From the NCBI GenBank assembly GCA_046049665.1, contig JBJOQW010000113.1, positions 1-14,520 on the forward strand: DNA of 14,520 bases. The letters run 5' to 3'. This DNA is from JAAFHS01 sp046049665. Lineage in GTDB: Bacteria > Pseudomonadota > Alphaproteobacteria > Rhodobacterales > Rhodobacteraceae. The position numbers and the translations under genes were made by a program. Below are positions 5,889 to 14,006 of the stretch, piece after piece (positions within the stretch are counted from its first letter, which is position 1; the number at the start of each line of letters is the position of its first letter). Under the pieces are notes generated by a model. It ran no database searches, was not told the DNA's origin, and worked only from the letters and a program-made list of their open reading frames with translations.

Positions 5889-7306
5889 GCGGCAGAACCA
5901 CCCACGGTCAGCCCGCCGATCAGCAGTGTTGGCTGGCCTACGCCCACCGGCACCCATTGGCCGGACTTGCCGCAATTGCCGATGCCGGGATCAAGGGCCA
6001 TGTCATTGCCGATGGCGCGGATCTGTTTCAGCGCGGTGGCACCATCGCCGATCAGCGTGGCACCCTTGACGGCTTCACCCACGACGCCGTTCCGCACGCG
6101 GTAAGCCTCGGTGCAGGAAAACACGAACTTGCCGTTGGTGATATCGACCTGACCGCCGCCAAAGCCCACGGCATAGATGCCGTCCTTCAGGCCCGCCAGA
6201 ATGGCCTTGGGGTCATCGGGGCCAGACAGCATGTAGGTGTTGGTCATGCGCGGCATGGGGATATGCGCGAAACTTTCGCGCCGTCCGTTGCCGGTGGGGG
6301 CGACACCCATCAGGCGGGCGTTCTGGCGGTCCTGCATGTAGCCGACAAGGATGCCATCGTCGATCAGCACGTTCTTGGCGGACGGCGTGCCTTCATCATC
6401 GACACTGATGCTGCCGCGCCGATCGGGGATTGTGCCGTCATCGAGCACAGTCACGCCCTTTGCGGCAATCTGCTGGCCCATCAGGCCTGCGAAGGCCGAC
6501 GTTTGCTTGCGGTTGAAATCGCCCTCAAGCCCGTGACCGATGGCTTCGTGCAACAGGATACCGGGCCAGCCGGGGCCAAGCACCACGTCCATCACGCCAG
6601 CGGGTGCTGCAACGGCGCCAAGGTTGACCACGGCGATGCGCAGGGCTTCGGCCACAAGGGGCTGCCAATGCGAAGGCTCCCTCAGGCGGGCAAGGCCAAA
6701 GCGGCCGCCGCCACCGGTGCCGCCCTGTTCGCGCAGGCCGTTCTGTTCGACAATCACCGAGACATTCAGCCGGGCCATCGGGCGCACATCGGCAAGGCGC
6801 GTGCCCTCGGGGCGCAGGATTTCAACTTCCTGATAGCTGGCGGCAAGGGTGGCCGATACCTGCACGACGCGCGGATCAAGGGCGCGGGCATAGGCATCAA
6901 TCTCGCGCAGAAGGTCAATCTTCACGGCGAAGGTGGCATCCGACATCGGGTCGGCATCGGAATAAAGCCGGGCATTGGTGCCACGCGGGGCAGGGGCGAG
7001 GGTGCCGCCACCTGCGCCCACGGCCAGACGGGTGGTTTCAGACGCGCGCAGCAGGGATTTTTCGGAAATTTCGGTGGCATGGGCGTAACCTGCCACCTCA
7101 CCGCGCACGGCGCGCAGGCCGAAACCTTCGCTGGCGTCATAGCTGGCGGTCTTGATGCGCCCGTCATCGAGCACAATCGCCTCGGACCGGCGGCGTTCGA
7201 GGAACAGCTCACCATCATCAGCACCTATGGTGGCGGCCTGCAGGATGCGCAAAGCGGTGGCCTCATCCAGATGGGTGTCGAACGGGCGGAAGGGGGCATC
7301 GGTCAT
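5885..7306 (-). CDS. tldD: Metalloprotease TldD
   Basis: TldD (473 residues) normally forms a heterodimer with TldE/PmbA and acts as a cytosolic metallopeptidase on unfolded or modified peptides, for example in microcin maturation and CcdA degradation. The zinc site is complete: HEAIGH at residues 253-258 followed by EGD, and the third ligand Cys398 in FVFSCTEAYRV. Other family segments are EGFGLRAVRGEVAGYAHATE (60-79), NRKQTSAFAGLMGQQIA and GNDMALDPGIGNCGKSGQ near the C-terminus. The length matches the family. GAAAGG eight bases before the ATG serves as ribosome binding site. The gene follows the hydrolase by 59 bases and overlaps the acetyltransferase start. No tldE/pmbA is in the window, so the partner must be elsewhere. 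Confidence 0.95.
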   Translation of the reverse strand: MTDAPFRPFDTHLDEATALRILQAATIGADDGELFLERRRSEAIVLDDGRIKTASYDASEGFGLRAVRGEVAGYAHATEISEKSLLRASETTRLAVGAGGGTLAPAPRGTNARLYSDADPMSDATFAVKIDLLREIDAYARALDPRVVQVSATLAASYQEVEILRPEGTRLADVRPMARLNVSVIVEQNGLREQGGTGGGGRFGLARLREPSHWQPLVAEALRIAVVNLGAVAAPAGVMDVVLGPGWPGILLHEAIGHGLEGDFNRKQTSAFAGLMGQQIAAKGVTVLDDGTIPDRRGSISVDDEGTPSAKNVLIDDGILVGYMQDRQNARLMGVAPTGNGRRESFAHIPMPRMTNTYMLSGPDDPKAILAGLKDGIYAVGFGGGQVDITNGKFVFSCTEAYRVRNGVVGEAVKGATLIGDGATALKQIRAIGNDMALDPGIGNCGKSGQWVPVGVGQPTLLIGGLTVGGSAA

Positions 7307-7365
7307 GGCGGGCCTTTCAAGGGTAGGATGGCAAGGTAGGCTGTAGGGGCAGGCGCCGCAAGGGA

Positions 7366-8175
7366 TCAGCCGGGAAAGTGCTGTGCGATGAAATCAGCCT
7401 CGGTCTGCCAAAGGGCGCGGGTATACAGGGCATCATGCCCCTGACCGGGCAGGGGGACAAAGGTTTTGGGCTGGCCTGCGGCATTAAACAGGCGTTGGCC
7501 AAAGTCAAAGGGGATGACGCGGTCATCGGTGCCATGCTGGATCAGCAGGGGGGCACGGTTTTGGGCGATGTGATTGATGGAGCGGAACTGGTCACGCATC
7601 AGCAGGCGGACAGGCAGCCAGGGGTAAAGGCGCTGGGCGACATCGGAGGTGGCGGTATAGGGGGCCTCAAGCAGCATCGCGCCGATGGTTCTGCGCGCGG
7701 CAAGTTGCACGGCAAGTCCGGTGCCCAGCGATTCACCAATCAGGATGATCTGGTCGGGGGTTACACCTGCGGCTGTCAGCCAGTCATGCGCGGCCAAGGC
7801 ATCGGTGATGAGGCCGGTTTCAGAAATGGACCCGGTGCTGCCACCATAGCCGCGCGGTGAGAGGAACAGCACGCCATGGCCTTGCGCCTGCCAGAAGGCA
7901 AAGCGGTCAGCGCGGTCTGCAACCTCGCCTGCGTTGCCGTGAAAGAACAGGATGGTGGGGCGGCCGGGCGGGGCAGGGCTGTGCCAGGCCACGAGCGTTT
8001 CACCATCGGGCGTGGTGATGTTGGGGGTGGAAACGCCGGTCAGCCCAAGGGTTTCAGGTGCGGGGTTGCGATGGGTGGGAAAGTACTGAAGCTGGCGCTG
8101 CACGGTGAACATGACGGCGCAGACCAGCAGGTAGGCCAGGACGATGATCCAGAGGGTGATCTTCAATGCGGTCAT
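7366..8175 (-). CDS. Membrane-anchored alpha/beta hydrolase (ABHD13/Bem46-like)
   Basis: A 269-residue serine hydrolase with an N-terminal membrane anchor (ITLWIIVLAYLLVCAVMF, residues 6-23) and no clear cleavage site, so the catalytic domain probably faces the periplasm. The hydrolase core shows the oxyanion HGNAGE turn (79-84), the nucleophile elbow GESLGTG with Ser149, an acid in HGTDDRVIP (probably Asp218) and the catalytic His247 in GQGHDAL. The layout resembles the ABHD13/Bem46/YfhR group; the substrate of this protein is unknown, with esterase or lipase-like activity as an inference. The AAAGGG about six bases upstream supports the ATG. It begins the minus-strand hydrolase-tldD-GNAT series and diverges from ctaC. 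Confidence 0.87.
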   Translation of the reverse strand: MTALKITLWIIVLAYLLVCAVMFTVQRQLQYFPTHRNPAPETLGLTGVSTPNITTPDGETLVAWHSPAPPGRPTILFFHGNAGEVADRADRFAFWQAQGHGVLFLSPRGYGGSTGSISETGLITDALAAHDWLTAAGVTPDQIILIGESLGTGLAVQLAARRTIGAMLLEAPYTATSDVAQRLYPWLPVRLLMRDQFRSINHIAQNRAPLLIQHGTDDRVIPFDFGQRLFNAAGQPKTFVPLPGQGHDALYTRALWQTEADFIAQHFPG

Positions 8176-8348
8176 GCGGGCCCTTTGTGTTGGCGGTGCA
8201 AGCGATGGCCTCAGGGCCCTACGGTGCGCATATGCCGCAACTCTTTTGCTTGTGGATCATGCTTGAATATGGTTTCAGGGCGGCGAGTTACAACCGGATT
8301 CTGGGCGGGTCAGCCCAACCGGGGGAACGCAGCGAAAAGCGACGGGAT
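8176..8348 (+). promoter_or_regulatory. Divergent hydrolase/ctaC intergenic region with a weak promoter candidate and a leader stem-loop
   Basis: These 173 bases separate the divergent hydrolase and the oxidase cluster and should contain the ctaC promoter. The best sigma-70-like pair I see is TTGCTT (8246-8251) and TATGGT (8268-8273), 16 bases apart, which is weak. Downstream, TGGGC/GCCCA at 8302-8306 and 8313-8317, flanked by self-complementary CCGG at 8294-8297 and 8319-8322, could form a leader hairpin. I see no FNR-type TTGAT-N4-ATCAA box. The ctaC frame stays open through the whole region. Confidence 0.25.
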
Positions 8349-9278
8349 ATGACCATGAAGATACTGACGGCACTGCAAGCAGCAGGTGTGGCAACCTTTC
8401 TGACAGCAGGCAGCGTGCTTGCGCAAGGGTTGGAGATTGTGGGCCAGCCTTTGCCGGAGAAGATGGGCTTTCAGCCCGCGGCAACCGAATTTGCAGCCGA
8501 TCAGCACTGGCTGGACAACTTTCTGTTGGTGATCATCACCATCATCTCGGTGTTCGTGACGCTGCTGCTGATCTGGTGCATCGTGCGTTATAACGCGAAG
8601 GCAAACCCGAAGCCTGCAACCTTTACGCATAACTCGCCGCTGGAAGTGGCATGGACGATCATTCCGATCATCATTCTGGTGGGTATCGGGGCTTTCTCGC
8701 TGCCGGTTCTGTTCAAGGATCAGACGATCCCCGAGGCGGATGTGACGATCAAGGTGACCGGCTACCAGTGGTACTGGGGATATGAATATGTTGATGCAGA
8801 TGTGGCATTTGACAGCTACATGATCGGTTCGCCCTTTACCGGCGGCACCAACATGATGACACCAGAAGTGTCAGAGCAACTGAAAGCTGCGGGCTACACG
8901 GATCAGCAGTTCCTGCTGGCCACCGACACGGCGGTTGTGGTGCCAGTGGGCAAGACGGTGGTGATGCAGATTACCGGGGCAGACGTGATTCATTCTTGGA
9001 AAATTCCGGCCTTTGGCGTGATGCAGGACGCCGTGCCAGGGCGCCTGGCGAGCCTGTGGTTCAACGCAGAGCGGGAAGGCGTCTATTTTGGCCAGTGTTC
9101 GGAACTGTGCGGCCAGATGCACGCCTATATGCCGATCACGGTCAAGGTTGTGTCGCAGCCCGTATATGATGCATGGCTGGCGGCCAATCAGGCCGGCGGT
9201 GATTATGTTGATGTCAACACGCTGCTGACTGCGCAGGCTGACCTGCCCGCAGGCAACGCCGTGGCCGCAAACGAATAA
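8349..9278 (+). CDS. ctaC: Cytochrome c oxidase subunit II (aa3-type)
   Basis: The CuA-bearing subunit that takes electrons from cytochrome c and passes them to subunit I at the membrane. An N-terminal signal peptide with a likely VLA|QG cleavage (A25|Q26) is followed by two membrane helices (about 55-78 and 98-118) and a periplasmic cupredoxin domain. The aromatic electron-entry motif GYQWYWGYEY is at 138-147. The CuA ligands are complete: H215 in HSW, C250, C254, H258 and M261 in CSELCGQMHAYM. The frame is open back to 8166, but a signal peptide only makes sense from 8349 or from the in-frame ATG at 8355 (ATG-ACC-ATG). The Shine-Dalgarno is weak. The 370-residue upstream reading is therefore rejected. 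It leads the oxidase assembly cluster. Confidence 0.96.
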   Translation: MTMKILTALQAAGVATFLTAGSVLAQGLEIVGQPLPEKMGFQPAATEFAADQHWLDNFLLVIITIISVFVTLLLIWCIVRYNAKANPKPATFTHNSPLEVAWTIIPIIILVGIGAFSLPVLFKDQTIPEADVTIKVTGYQWYWGYEYVDADVAFDSYMIGSPFTGGTNMMTPEVSEQLKAAGYTDQQFLLATDTAVVVPVGKTVVMQITGADVIHSWKIPAFGVMQDAVPGRLASLWFNAEREGVYFGQCSELCGQMHAYMPITVKVVSQPVYDAWLAANQAGGDYVDVNTLLTAQADLPAGNAVAANE

Positions 9279-9293
9279 GCGCGGCGCACAGAG

Positions 9294-10241
9294 ATGACCG
9301 ACGCCAGCGTCCAGCACGCCAGCCTTCAGGACCGGGACTATGACGCGGGTTTTGGCGATTATTTCGCCTTGCTCAAGCCGCGCGTGATGTCTTTGGTTGT
9401 TTTCACGGCCCTTGTCGGGCTGCTGGTTGCGCCGGATTCCGTGCATCCGGTGGTGGGCATGATCGCGATCCTGTTCATCGCGCTTGGGGCAGGGGCCTCG
9501 GGTGCGCTGAACATGTGGTGGGATGCTGATATTGACGCCGTGATGAAGCGCACGGCCAGCCGCCCGGTGCCATCAGGCCGCGTGCAGGCGGGTGAGGCGC
9601 TGGGGCTGGGTGTTGCGCTGTCGGGTATTGCGGTGGTGATGCTGGCGCTGTCGGCCAATCTGGTCGCGGCGGGGCTGTTGGCCTTTACGATCTTCTTCTA
9701 CGCGGTTGTCTATTCGATGTGGCTGAAGCGTGCGACGCCGCAGAACATTGTCATCGGTGGGGCGGCAGGGGCCTTTCCGCCCATGATCGGCTGGGCGGTG
9801 GCAACGGGTGGGGTTTCGGTTGAAAGCGCGCTGATGTTCGCGCTGATCTTCATGTGGACGCCGCCGCATTTCTGGGCCTTGGCGCTGTTCATGAAGGAAG
9901 ATTACCACACGGCGGGCGTGCCGATGCTGACCGTGACGCATGGGCGCAAATCCACACGACTGCACATTCTGGTCTATACGGCACTGCTGGTGCCGGTGGG
10001 TATTGCCTGCGCGTTGTCGGGCATCGGCGGGCCGTTCACGCTGGCGGTGGCAGTGGTGCTGAACCTGTGGTTCCTGGTGGGCGCATACCGCATCTGGCGG
10101 CGCGATGAGGCACAGGCCGAGGCAGACAAATATGCGACGGAAAAATCGGTCTTCCGCTTTTCGCTCTATTACCTGTTCCTGCATTTCGCGGCGTTTCTGG
10201 TGGAAGCGAGCCTGAAATCCTATGGCTTGGGGGGCTGGTAA
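9294..10241 (+). CDS. ctaB: Protoheme IX farnesyltransferase (heme O synthase)
   Basis: An inner-membrane UbiA-family prenyltransferase attaching farnesyl from farnesyl diphosphate to heme B, giving heme O, the precursor of heme A for the aa3 oxidase. The 315-residue protein is highly hydrophobic, consistent with the family's roughly nine membrane helices. The first Mg-diphosphate motif NMWWDADIDAVMKRTASRP lies at 73-91 (N73, D77, D81). The family segment YSMWLKRATPQNIVIGGAAG and the MWTPPHFWALA motif follow, then the second polar loop KEDYHTAGVPML. It starts 15 bases after ctaC with only a weak purine-rich site upstream. The gene after it starts four bases beyond its stop, consistent with one operon. 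The name cyoE is used in bo3 systems; ctaB fits this aa3 cluster. Confidence 0.95.
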   Translation: MTDASVQHASLQDRDYDAGFGDYFALLKPRVMSLVVFTALVGLLVAPDSVHPVVGMIAILFIALGAGASGALNMWWDADIDAVMKRTASRPVPSGRVQAGEALGLGVALSGIAVVMLALSANLVAAGLLAFTIFFYAVVYSMWLKRATPQNIVIGGAAGAFPPMIGWAVATGGVSVESALMFALIFMWTPPHFWALALFMKEDYHTAGVPMLTVTHGRKSTRLHILVYTALLVPVGIACALSGIGGPFTLAVAVVLNLWFLVGAYRIWRRDEAQAEADKYATEKSVFRFSLYYLFLHFAAFLVEASLKSYGLGGW

Positions 10242-10245
10242 GCGG

Positions 10246-10443
10246 ATGCCGTTTCAGGTTGAACACGAACTGCACCGCCGCCGCTTTGGCCGCAACCTTG
10301 GCCTTGGGCTGGTGCTGGCAGGGTTTGTGGGGGTGGTGTTCCTGCTGACGGTGGTCAAGGTCACACGGGGCGACCCGATGCAGGGCTTTGACCATGTGAT
10401 GCAGCCGGAAAGCGCGGCTGCCGCAGCGGAGAAAAGCGAATGA
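10246..10443 (+). CDS. Small single-span membrane protein of the cta cluster (CoxF-like)
   Basis: A 65-residue protein with a basic, cytosolic N-terminus (HELHRRRFGRN), one membrane helix (about 18-38, LGLGLVLAGFVGVVFLLTVVK) and a short periplasmic tail ending in an alanine-rich, charged stretch. The position between ctaB and ctaG is the usual one for the small proteins labelled CoxF in alphaproteobacteria; its biochemical role is not established to my knowledge, though an oxidase assembly or stability role is inferred from context. ATG at 10246 follows an AGCGG. A longer start at 10222 would lie inside ctaB and is less likely. The stop overlaps the ctaG start as ATGA, implying coupled translation. 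Confidence 0.8.
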   Translation: MPFQVEHELHRRRFGRNLGLGLVLAGFVGVVFLLTVVKVTRGDPMQGFDHVMQPESAAAAAEKSE

Positions 10444-11009
10444 ACGCGCAGCAGCGCACAGCAGCGAAACTGGCAGGTGTGGCGGCAGTCATGCTGAGCC
10501 TGTCGTTCATTGCGGTGCCGTTCTATGACTGGTTCTGCCGCGTGACGGGTTTTGCGGGCACCACTTCTGTGGCGACGGCCCCATCGGATACCATTCTGGA
10601 CCAGACCATTCTGGTGCGCTTTGATGCATCCGTCGAGGCGGGGATGCCATGGGAGTTCAAGCCCGTCGAGCGCACGATGGAAATTCGCATCGGCGAGACG
10701 GGCCTTGCGTTCTATGAGGCTTATAACCCGACCAGCCAGCCGGTTGCGGGGACGGCCAGCTATAACGTGACGCCGGATGCAGCGGGTTACTACTTTTCCA
10801 AGATTGCCTGTTTCTGCTTTGAACAGCAGGTTCTGCAACCGGGTGAACGGATCGAAATGCCGGTCAGCTTTTTCGTTGACCCTGAAATCGTGAAAGATGC
10901 CGAAGGGCGTTTTGTGCGCGAGATCACGCTATCCTACACCTTCCACCGTACCGAACTGCCTGATACGCAGGCGGCACTTGTTCCGGCTGATGCCGGGACC
11001 ACCAATTAA
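10440..11009 (+). CDS. ctaG: Cytochrome c oxidase assembly protein CtaG (Cox11), CuB insertion
   Basis: A 189-residue membrane-anchored copper chaperone that delivers copper to the CuB site of subunit I. One N-terminal helix (about 8-28) ends in the conserved VPFYDWFCRVTGFAG, containing Cys33. The periplasmic beta-barrel domain carries the copper motif CFCFEQQ (C124, C126) followed by LQPGE and the MPVSFFVDP strand. All three cysteines expected for Cox11 are present. It starts with an ATGA overlap on the small membrane protein gene and is followed after 20 bases by ctaE. The protein is of normal length, with a short polar C-terminal tail. Confidence 0.96.
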   Translation: MNAQQRTAAKLAGVAAVMLSLSFIAVPFYDWFCRVTGFAGTTSVATAPSDTILDQTILVRFDASVEAGMPWEFKPVERTMEIRIGETGLAFYEAYNPTSQPVAGTASYNVTPDAAGYYFSKIACFCFEQQVLQPGERIEMPVSFFVDPEIVKDAEGRFVREITLSYTFHRTELPDTQAALVPADAGTTN

Positions 11010-11029
11010 CGATAAGTCACGAGGGCACC

Positions 11030-11851
11030 ATGGCCACACATGCCAAGAACCACGATTACCACATTCTGCCGCCATCGGTCTGGCCCTTCATGGGCGCTGT
11101 AGGGGCGTTTGTCATGCTGTTTGGGGCAGTGCTCTGGATGCATGGTTCGGGTCCGTGGATGTTTCTGATCGGCCTTGTTGCCGTGCTTTACGTGATGTTC
11201 GCGTGGTGGTCGGAAGTGGTGGCGGAAAGCAATGCGGGCGATCATACGCCAGTGGTGCGGATCGGGCTGCGCTATGGTTTCATCATGTTCATCATGTCCG
11301 AGGTGATGTTCTTTGCGGCATGGTTCTGGGCGTTTTTCAAAAGTGCCATGTACCCGATGTATGAATATGTCGGTACGGCCTATGAAAAGCCGGAAATCGT
11401 GCCGGTCAACGCGTTTGAGCTGCCCCTGATCAACACGTTGATCCTGCTTTGCTCGGGTGCGGCGGTGACATGGGCGCACCATGCGCTTGTGCATGAAAAC
11501 AACCGGCGCGATCTGCGCAACGGGCTGCTGCTGGCGGTGGTGCTGGGCATTCTGTTCACGGCGTTTCAAGCCTATGAATATGCGCATCTGATCAGCGACT
11601 ATGGCTGGACCTTCGGTGAGCACAAATTCTATTCGGTCTTCTTCATGGCCACGGGTTTCCACGGCTTCCACGTGGTGATTGGCACGATCTTCTTGTTCAT
11701 CTGCTGGCTGCGGGCAGGGGCGGGGCATTTCACGCCGGAACGCCATGTCGGCTTTGAGGCAGCTGCCTGGTACTGGCACTTTGTGGATGTGGTCTGGCTG
11801 TTCCTGTTCTTTGCAGTCTACATCTGGGGTCAGGTCGGGCTGGCGGGCTAA
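11030..11851 (+). CDS. ctaE: Cytochrome c oxidase subunit III
   Basis: A 273-residue seven-helix core subunit of the aa3 oxidase that stabilises subunit I and the proton-uptake side. It begins with the family-typical HAKNHDYHILPPSVWPF. The membrane Glu91 in SEVMFFAAWFWAFF is conserved, as are TWAHHALVHENNRRD (147-161), the AFQAYEYAHL segment, ATGFHGFHVVIGT (207-219) and the C-terminal WYWHFVDVVWLFLF (248-261). GAGGG at 11021-11025 supports the ATG. It sits after ctaG and before surf1, with a stem-loop in the gap to surf1. Subunit I is not encoded nearby, as is usual in this group where ctaD is separate. Confidence 0.97.
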   Translation: MATHAKNHDYHILPPSVWPFMGAVGAFVMLFGAVLWMHGSGPWMFLIGLVAVLYVMFAWWSEVVAESNAGDHTPVVRIGLRYGFIMFIMSEVMFFAAWFWAFFKSAMYPMYEYVGTAYEKPEIVPVNAFELPLINTLILLCSGAAVTWAHHALVHENNRRDLRNGLLLAVVLGILFTAFQAYEYAHLISDYGWTFGEHKFYSVFFMATGFHGFHVVIGTIFLFICWLRAGAGHFTPERHVGFEAAAWYWHFVDVVWLFLFFAVYIWGQVGLAG

Positions 11852-11892
11852 GGCGCCTGCCTTGCATCCGGACGGCTGCGGCAATACACACA

Positions 11893-11919
11893 GGCGCGGG
11901 GCAAAACTTGCCTCGCGCC
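11893..11919 (+). terminator. GC-rich stem-loop between ctaE and surf1
   Basis: Left arm 11893-11904 and right arm 11908-11919 give a 12-bp stem around a three-base loop, with one G-T pair (11899/11913) that remains a G-U wobble in plus-strand RNA. It begins 41 bases after the ctaE stop. There is no T run directly after it, only GATTGCATTT, so it may be a weak terminator, an attenuator or an RNA processing/stability element separating ctaE from surf1 expression. Confidence 0.5.
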
Positions 11920-11935
11920 GATTGCATTTGAGGGC

Positions 11936-12610
11936 ATGATGATCCGCTCTGTGTTGATCCCGTTGATCTTTGGGGCTGTTGGGGTGGGCGTGCTGCTGGG
12001 CCTTGGCTTTTGGCAGCTGGACCGGCTGGGGCAGAAGAATGCCTATCTGGCAGACCTTGAGGCGCGGATTGCGGATGCGCCGGTAGCGCTGCCTGCAACG
12101 CCGGACCCTGTGGCAGACAAGTTTCTGCCGGTGATCACGACAGGCACGTTCACGGGGGATGCGCTGAATGTTCTGGTCAGCCGCAAGCAGATTGGCGCGG
12201 GCGTGCGCATCATCGAGGCGTTTGTGACGGATACGGGGCGGCGCATTCTGGTGGACCGGGGGTTTGTGGCGGAAGGCGACCGGGGTGCTGACCATGCGGC
12301 CACGGTGAACGAGGTGACGGGCAACCTGCATTGGCCGGAAGAGGTGGATGGGTTCACGCCGGAACCAGACCTTGCGGCAGGCCTGTGGTTTGCGCGCGAT
12401 GTGCCTGCGATGGCAGCGGCATTGAACACGGATGCGCTGCTGGTGGTGGCACGCAGTGACACGGGCGGCGGGGTTGAAGCCTTGGCGGTGGATACATCGG
12501 GCACGCCAAACGACCATCTGGAATATGCGATCACATGGTTTTCGCTGGCGGCTGTCTGGGCGGGGATGACAGCGCTGCTGGTCTGGCGTATCAGACGGCG
12601 CACTGCATGA
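11936..12610 (+). CDS. surf1: SURF1-family cytochrome c oxidase assembly protein
   Basis: An inner-membrane protein of 224 residues involved in heme A delivery or insertion into subunit I. It has the SURF1 architecture: a first membrane helix (about 4-24) running into GFWQLDRL, a periplasmic domain with VSRKQIGAGVRIIEAF and ILVDRGFV (104-111), and a second helix preceded by the signature HLEYAITWFSLA (194-205). Two tandem ATG codons lie at 11936 and 11939; the GAGGG at 11930-11934 is better spaced for the second, so the true protein may be one residue shorter. It follows ctaE by 84 bases including a stem-loop, and thrC follows closely. Confidence 0.93.
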   Translation: MMIRSVLIPLIFGAVGVGVLLGLGFWQLDRLGQKNAYLADLEARIADAPVALPATPDPVADKFLPVITTGTFTGDALNVLVSRKQIGAGVRIIEAFVTDTGRRILVDRGFVAEGDRGADHAATVNEVTGNLHWPEEVDGFTPEPDLAAGLWFARDVPAMAAALNTDALLVVARSDTGGGVEALAVDTSGTPNDHLEYAITWFSLAAVWAGMTALLVWRIRRRTA

Positions 12611-12620
12611 AGGTTTGATG

Positions 12621-14006
12621 ATGCGTTATGTTTCCACCCGTGGCGCGGCCCCGGTTCTGACATTTGGCGAAGCGATGATGACGGGCCTTGCGTGGGACGG
12701 CGGGCTTTATGTGCCGGAAACGGTGCCCGTGCTGACGCCCGCGCAGATCGCGGCGATGGCGGGACAAAGCTATGAGGATATCGCTTTTGCCGTCATGTGG
12801 CCGTTTCTGGGTGACACCTTTACGGAAACCGAATTCAAGGGCCTGATCGCCAAGGCTTATGCCGGGTTCGGCCATGCGGCGCGTGCACCCTTGGTGCAAC
12901 TGGGGCCGAACCACCACTTGCTGGAACTGTTCCACGGGCCGACCTTGGCCTTCAAGGACTTTGCCATGCAGTTGATCGGGCAGATGATGCAGGCGGCGCT
13001 GGCGAAAACGGGTGAGCGGGTGACGATTGTTGGCGCGACCTCGGGCGATACGGGCAGTGCCGCGATGGAGGCGTTCCGGGGCCTTGCGAATGTGGACCTG
13101 TTCATCCTGTATCCGCATGGGCGCGTCAGTGATGTGCAGCGCAGGCAAATGACCACGCCCGTTGAAGCAAACGTGCATGCGCTGGCAATTGATGGCGATT
13201 TCGATGTGGCACAGGCGCGTGTGAAGGACATGTTCAACGATCATGCCTTCCGCGATGGCGTGCGGCTGGCGGGCGTGAATTCCATTAACTGGGCGCGGGT
13301 GCTGGCGCAGGTAGTGTATTACTTTGCCGCTGCCACGGCACTGGGCGCGCCGGGGCGGGCTGTCAGCTTTACGGTGCCCACGGGCAATTTCGGTGACATT
13401 TTCGCAGGCTATATCGCGCGGCAGATGGGCCTGCCGATTGACCGGCTGGTGATTGCGACGAACCACAATGACATTCTGCACCGGGCCATGACGACGGGCG
13501 ATTATGTGACGGATGGGGTGAAACCGTCGATCAGCCCGTCGATGGATATTCAGGTCAGCTCGAACTTTGAACGCGCGCTGTTTGATGCCTACGGGCGCGA
13601 TGGGGCGGCGATCACGACCCTGATGGCCGAGTTGAAGGCAGGCGGGTTCCATATCAGCCAAGGGGCGATGCAGATGCTGCGGGCGACTTTTGCCTCGGGC
13701 CGCTGTTCAGAGGCGGAAACAAGTGCGACGATCACGCGGACGCTGGCGCAGACGGGTGAGTTGTTGTGCCCGCATTCGGCCGTCGGTGTGAAGGTGGCCG
13801 AGGAAAACCTGAGTGCCGCGCCGATGATCACGCTGGCCACGGCGCACCCGGCGAAATTTCCTGATGCGGTCAAGGCGGCGACGGGTGTTCACCCAAGCCT
13901 GCCACCGCGCATGGCTGATCTGTTTGATCGGCCCGAACGCATGACGCGGGTGCCGGATGATCTGGCGGCCTTGCAATCATTGATCCGTGAAAGGATTGCG
14001 CATTGA
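12621..14006 (+). CDS. thrC: Threonine synthase
   Basis: A fold-type II PLP enzyme converting O-phosphohomoserine to threonine and phosphate, the last step of threonine synthesis, in the cytosol. With 461 residues it matches the long proteobacterial class. It begins MRYVSTRG with the LAWDGGLYVPE segment typical of the family. The PLP lysine is K112 in GPTLAFKDFAMQ, and the phosphate-binding loop SGDTGSAA is at 141-148. Later segments are GVNSINWARVLAQ, VPTGNFGDIFAGY and MDIQVSSNFER. Possible starts at 12615 (TTG), 12618 (ATG) and 12621 (ATG) are in tandem; GAAGG at 12609-12613 is best spaced for 12621. The gene lies ten bases after surf1 and overlaps the next gene as TTGA. Confidence 0.95.
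   Translation: MRYVSTRGAAPVLTFGEAMMTGLAWDGGLYVPETVPVLTPAQIAAMAGQSYEDIAFAVMWPFLGDTFTETEFKGLIAKAYAGFGHAARAPLVQLGPNHHLLELFHGPTLAFKDFAMQLIGQMMQAALAKTGERVTIVGATSGDTGSAAMEAFRGLANVDLFILYPHGRVSDVQRRQMTTPVEANVHALAIDGDFDVAQARVKDMFNDHAFRDGVRLAGVNSINWARVLAQVVYYFAAATALGAPGRAVSFTVPTGNFGDIFAGYIARQMGLPIDRLVIATNHNDILHRAMTTGDYVTDGVKPSISPSMDIQVSSNFERALFDAYGRDGAAITTLMAELKAGGFHISQGAMQMLRATFASGRCSEAETSATITRTLAQTGELLCPHSAVGVKVAEENLSAAPMITLATAHPAKFPDAVKAATGVHPSLPPRMADLFDRPERMTRVPDDLAALQSLIRERIAH

Noticed and set aside
5864..7339. Plus-strand 491-codon open frame over tldD
   Set aside because: It is the antisense of tldD, whose zinc motif and full-length family match are clear; the plus frame has no recognisable domain.
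11006..12517. Minus-strand 503-codon open frame across ctaE and surf1
   Set aside because: His/Arg/Gln-rich shadow composition, crosses two well-supported genes and an intergenic hairpin, no domain recognised.
12591..13661. Minus-strand 356-codon open frame over thrC
   Set aside because: Shadow of threonine synthase with arginine/histidine-rich composition and no family resemblance.
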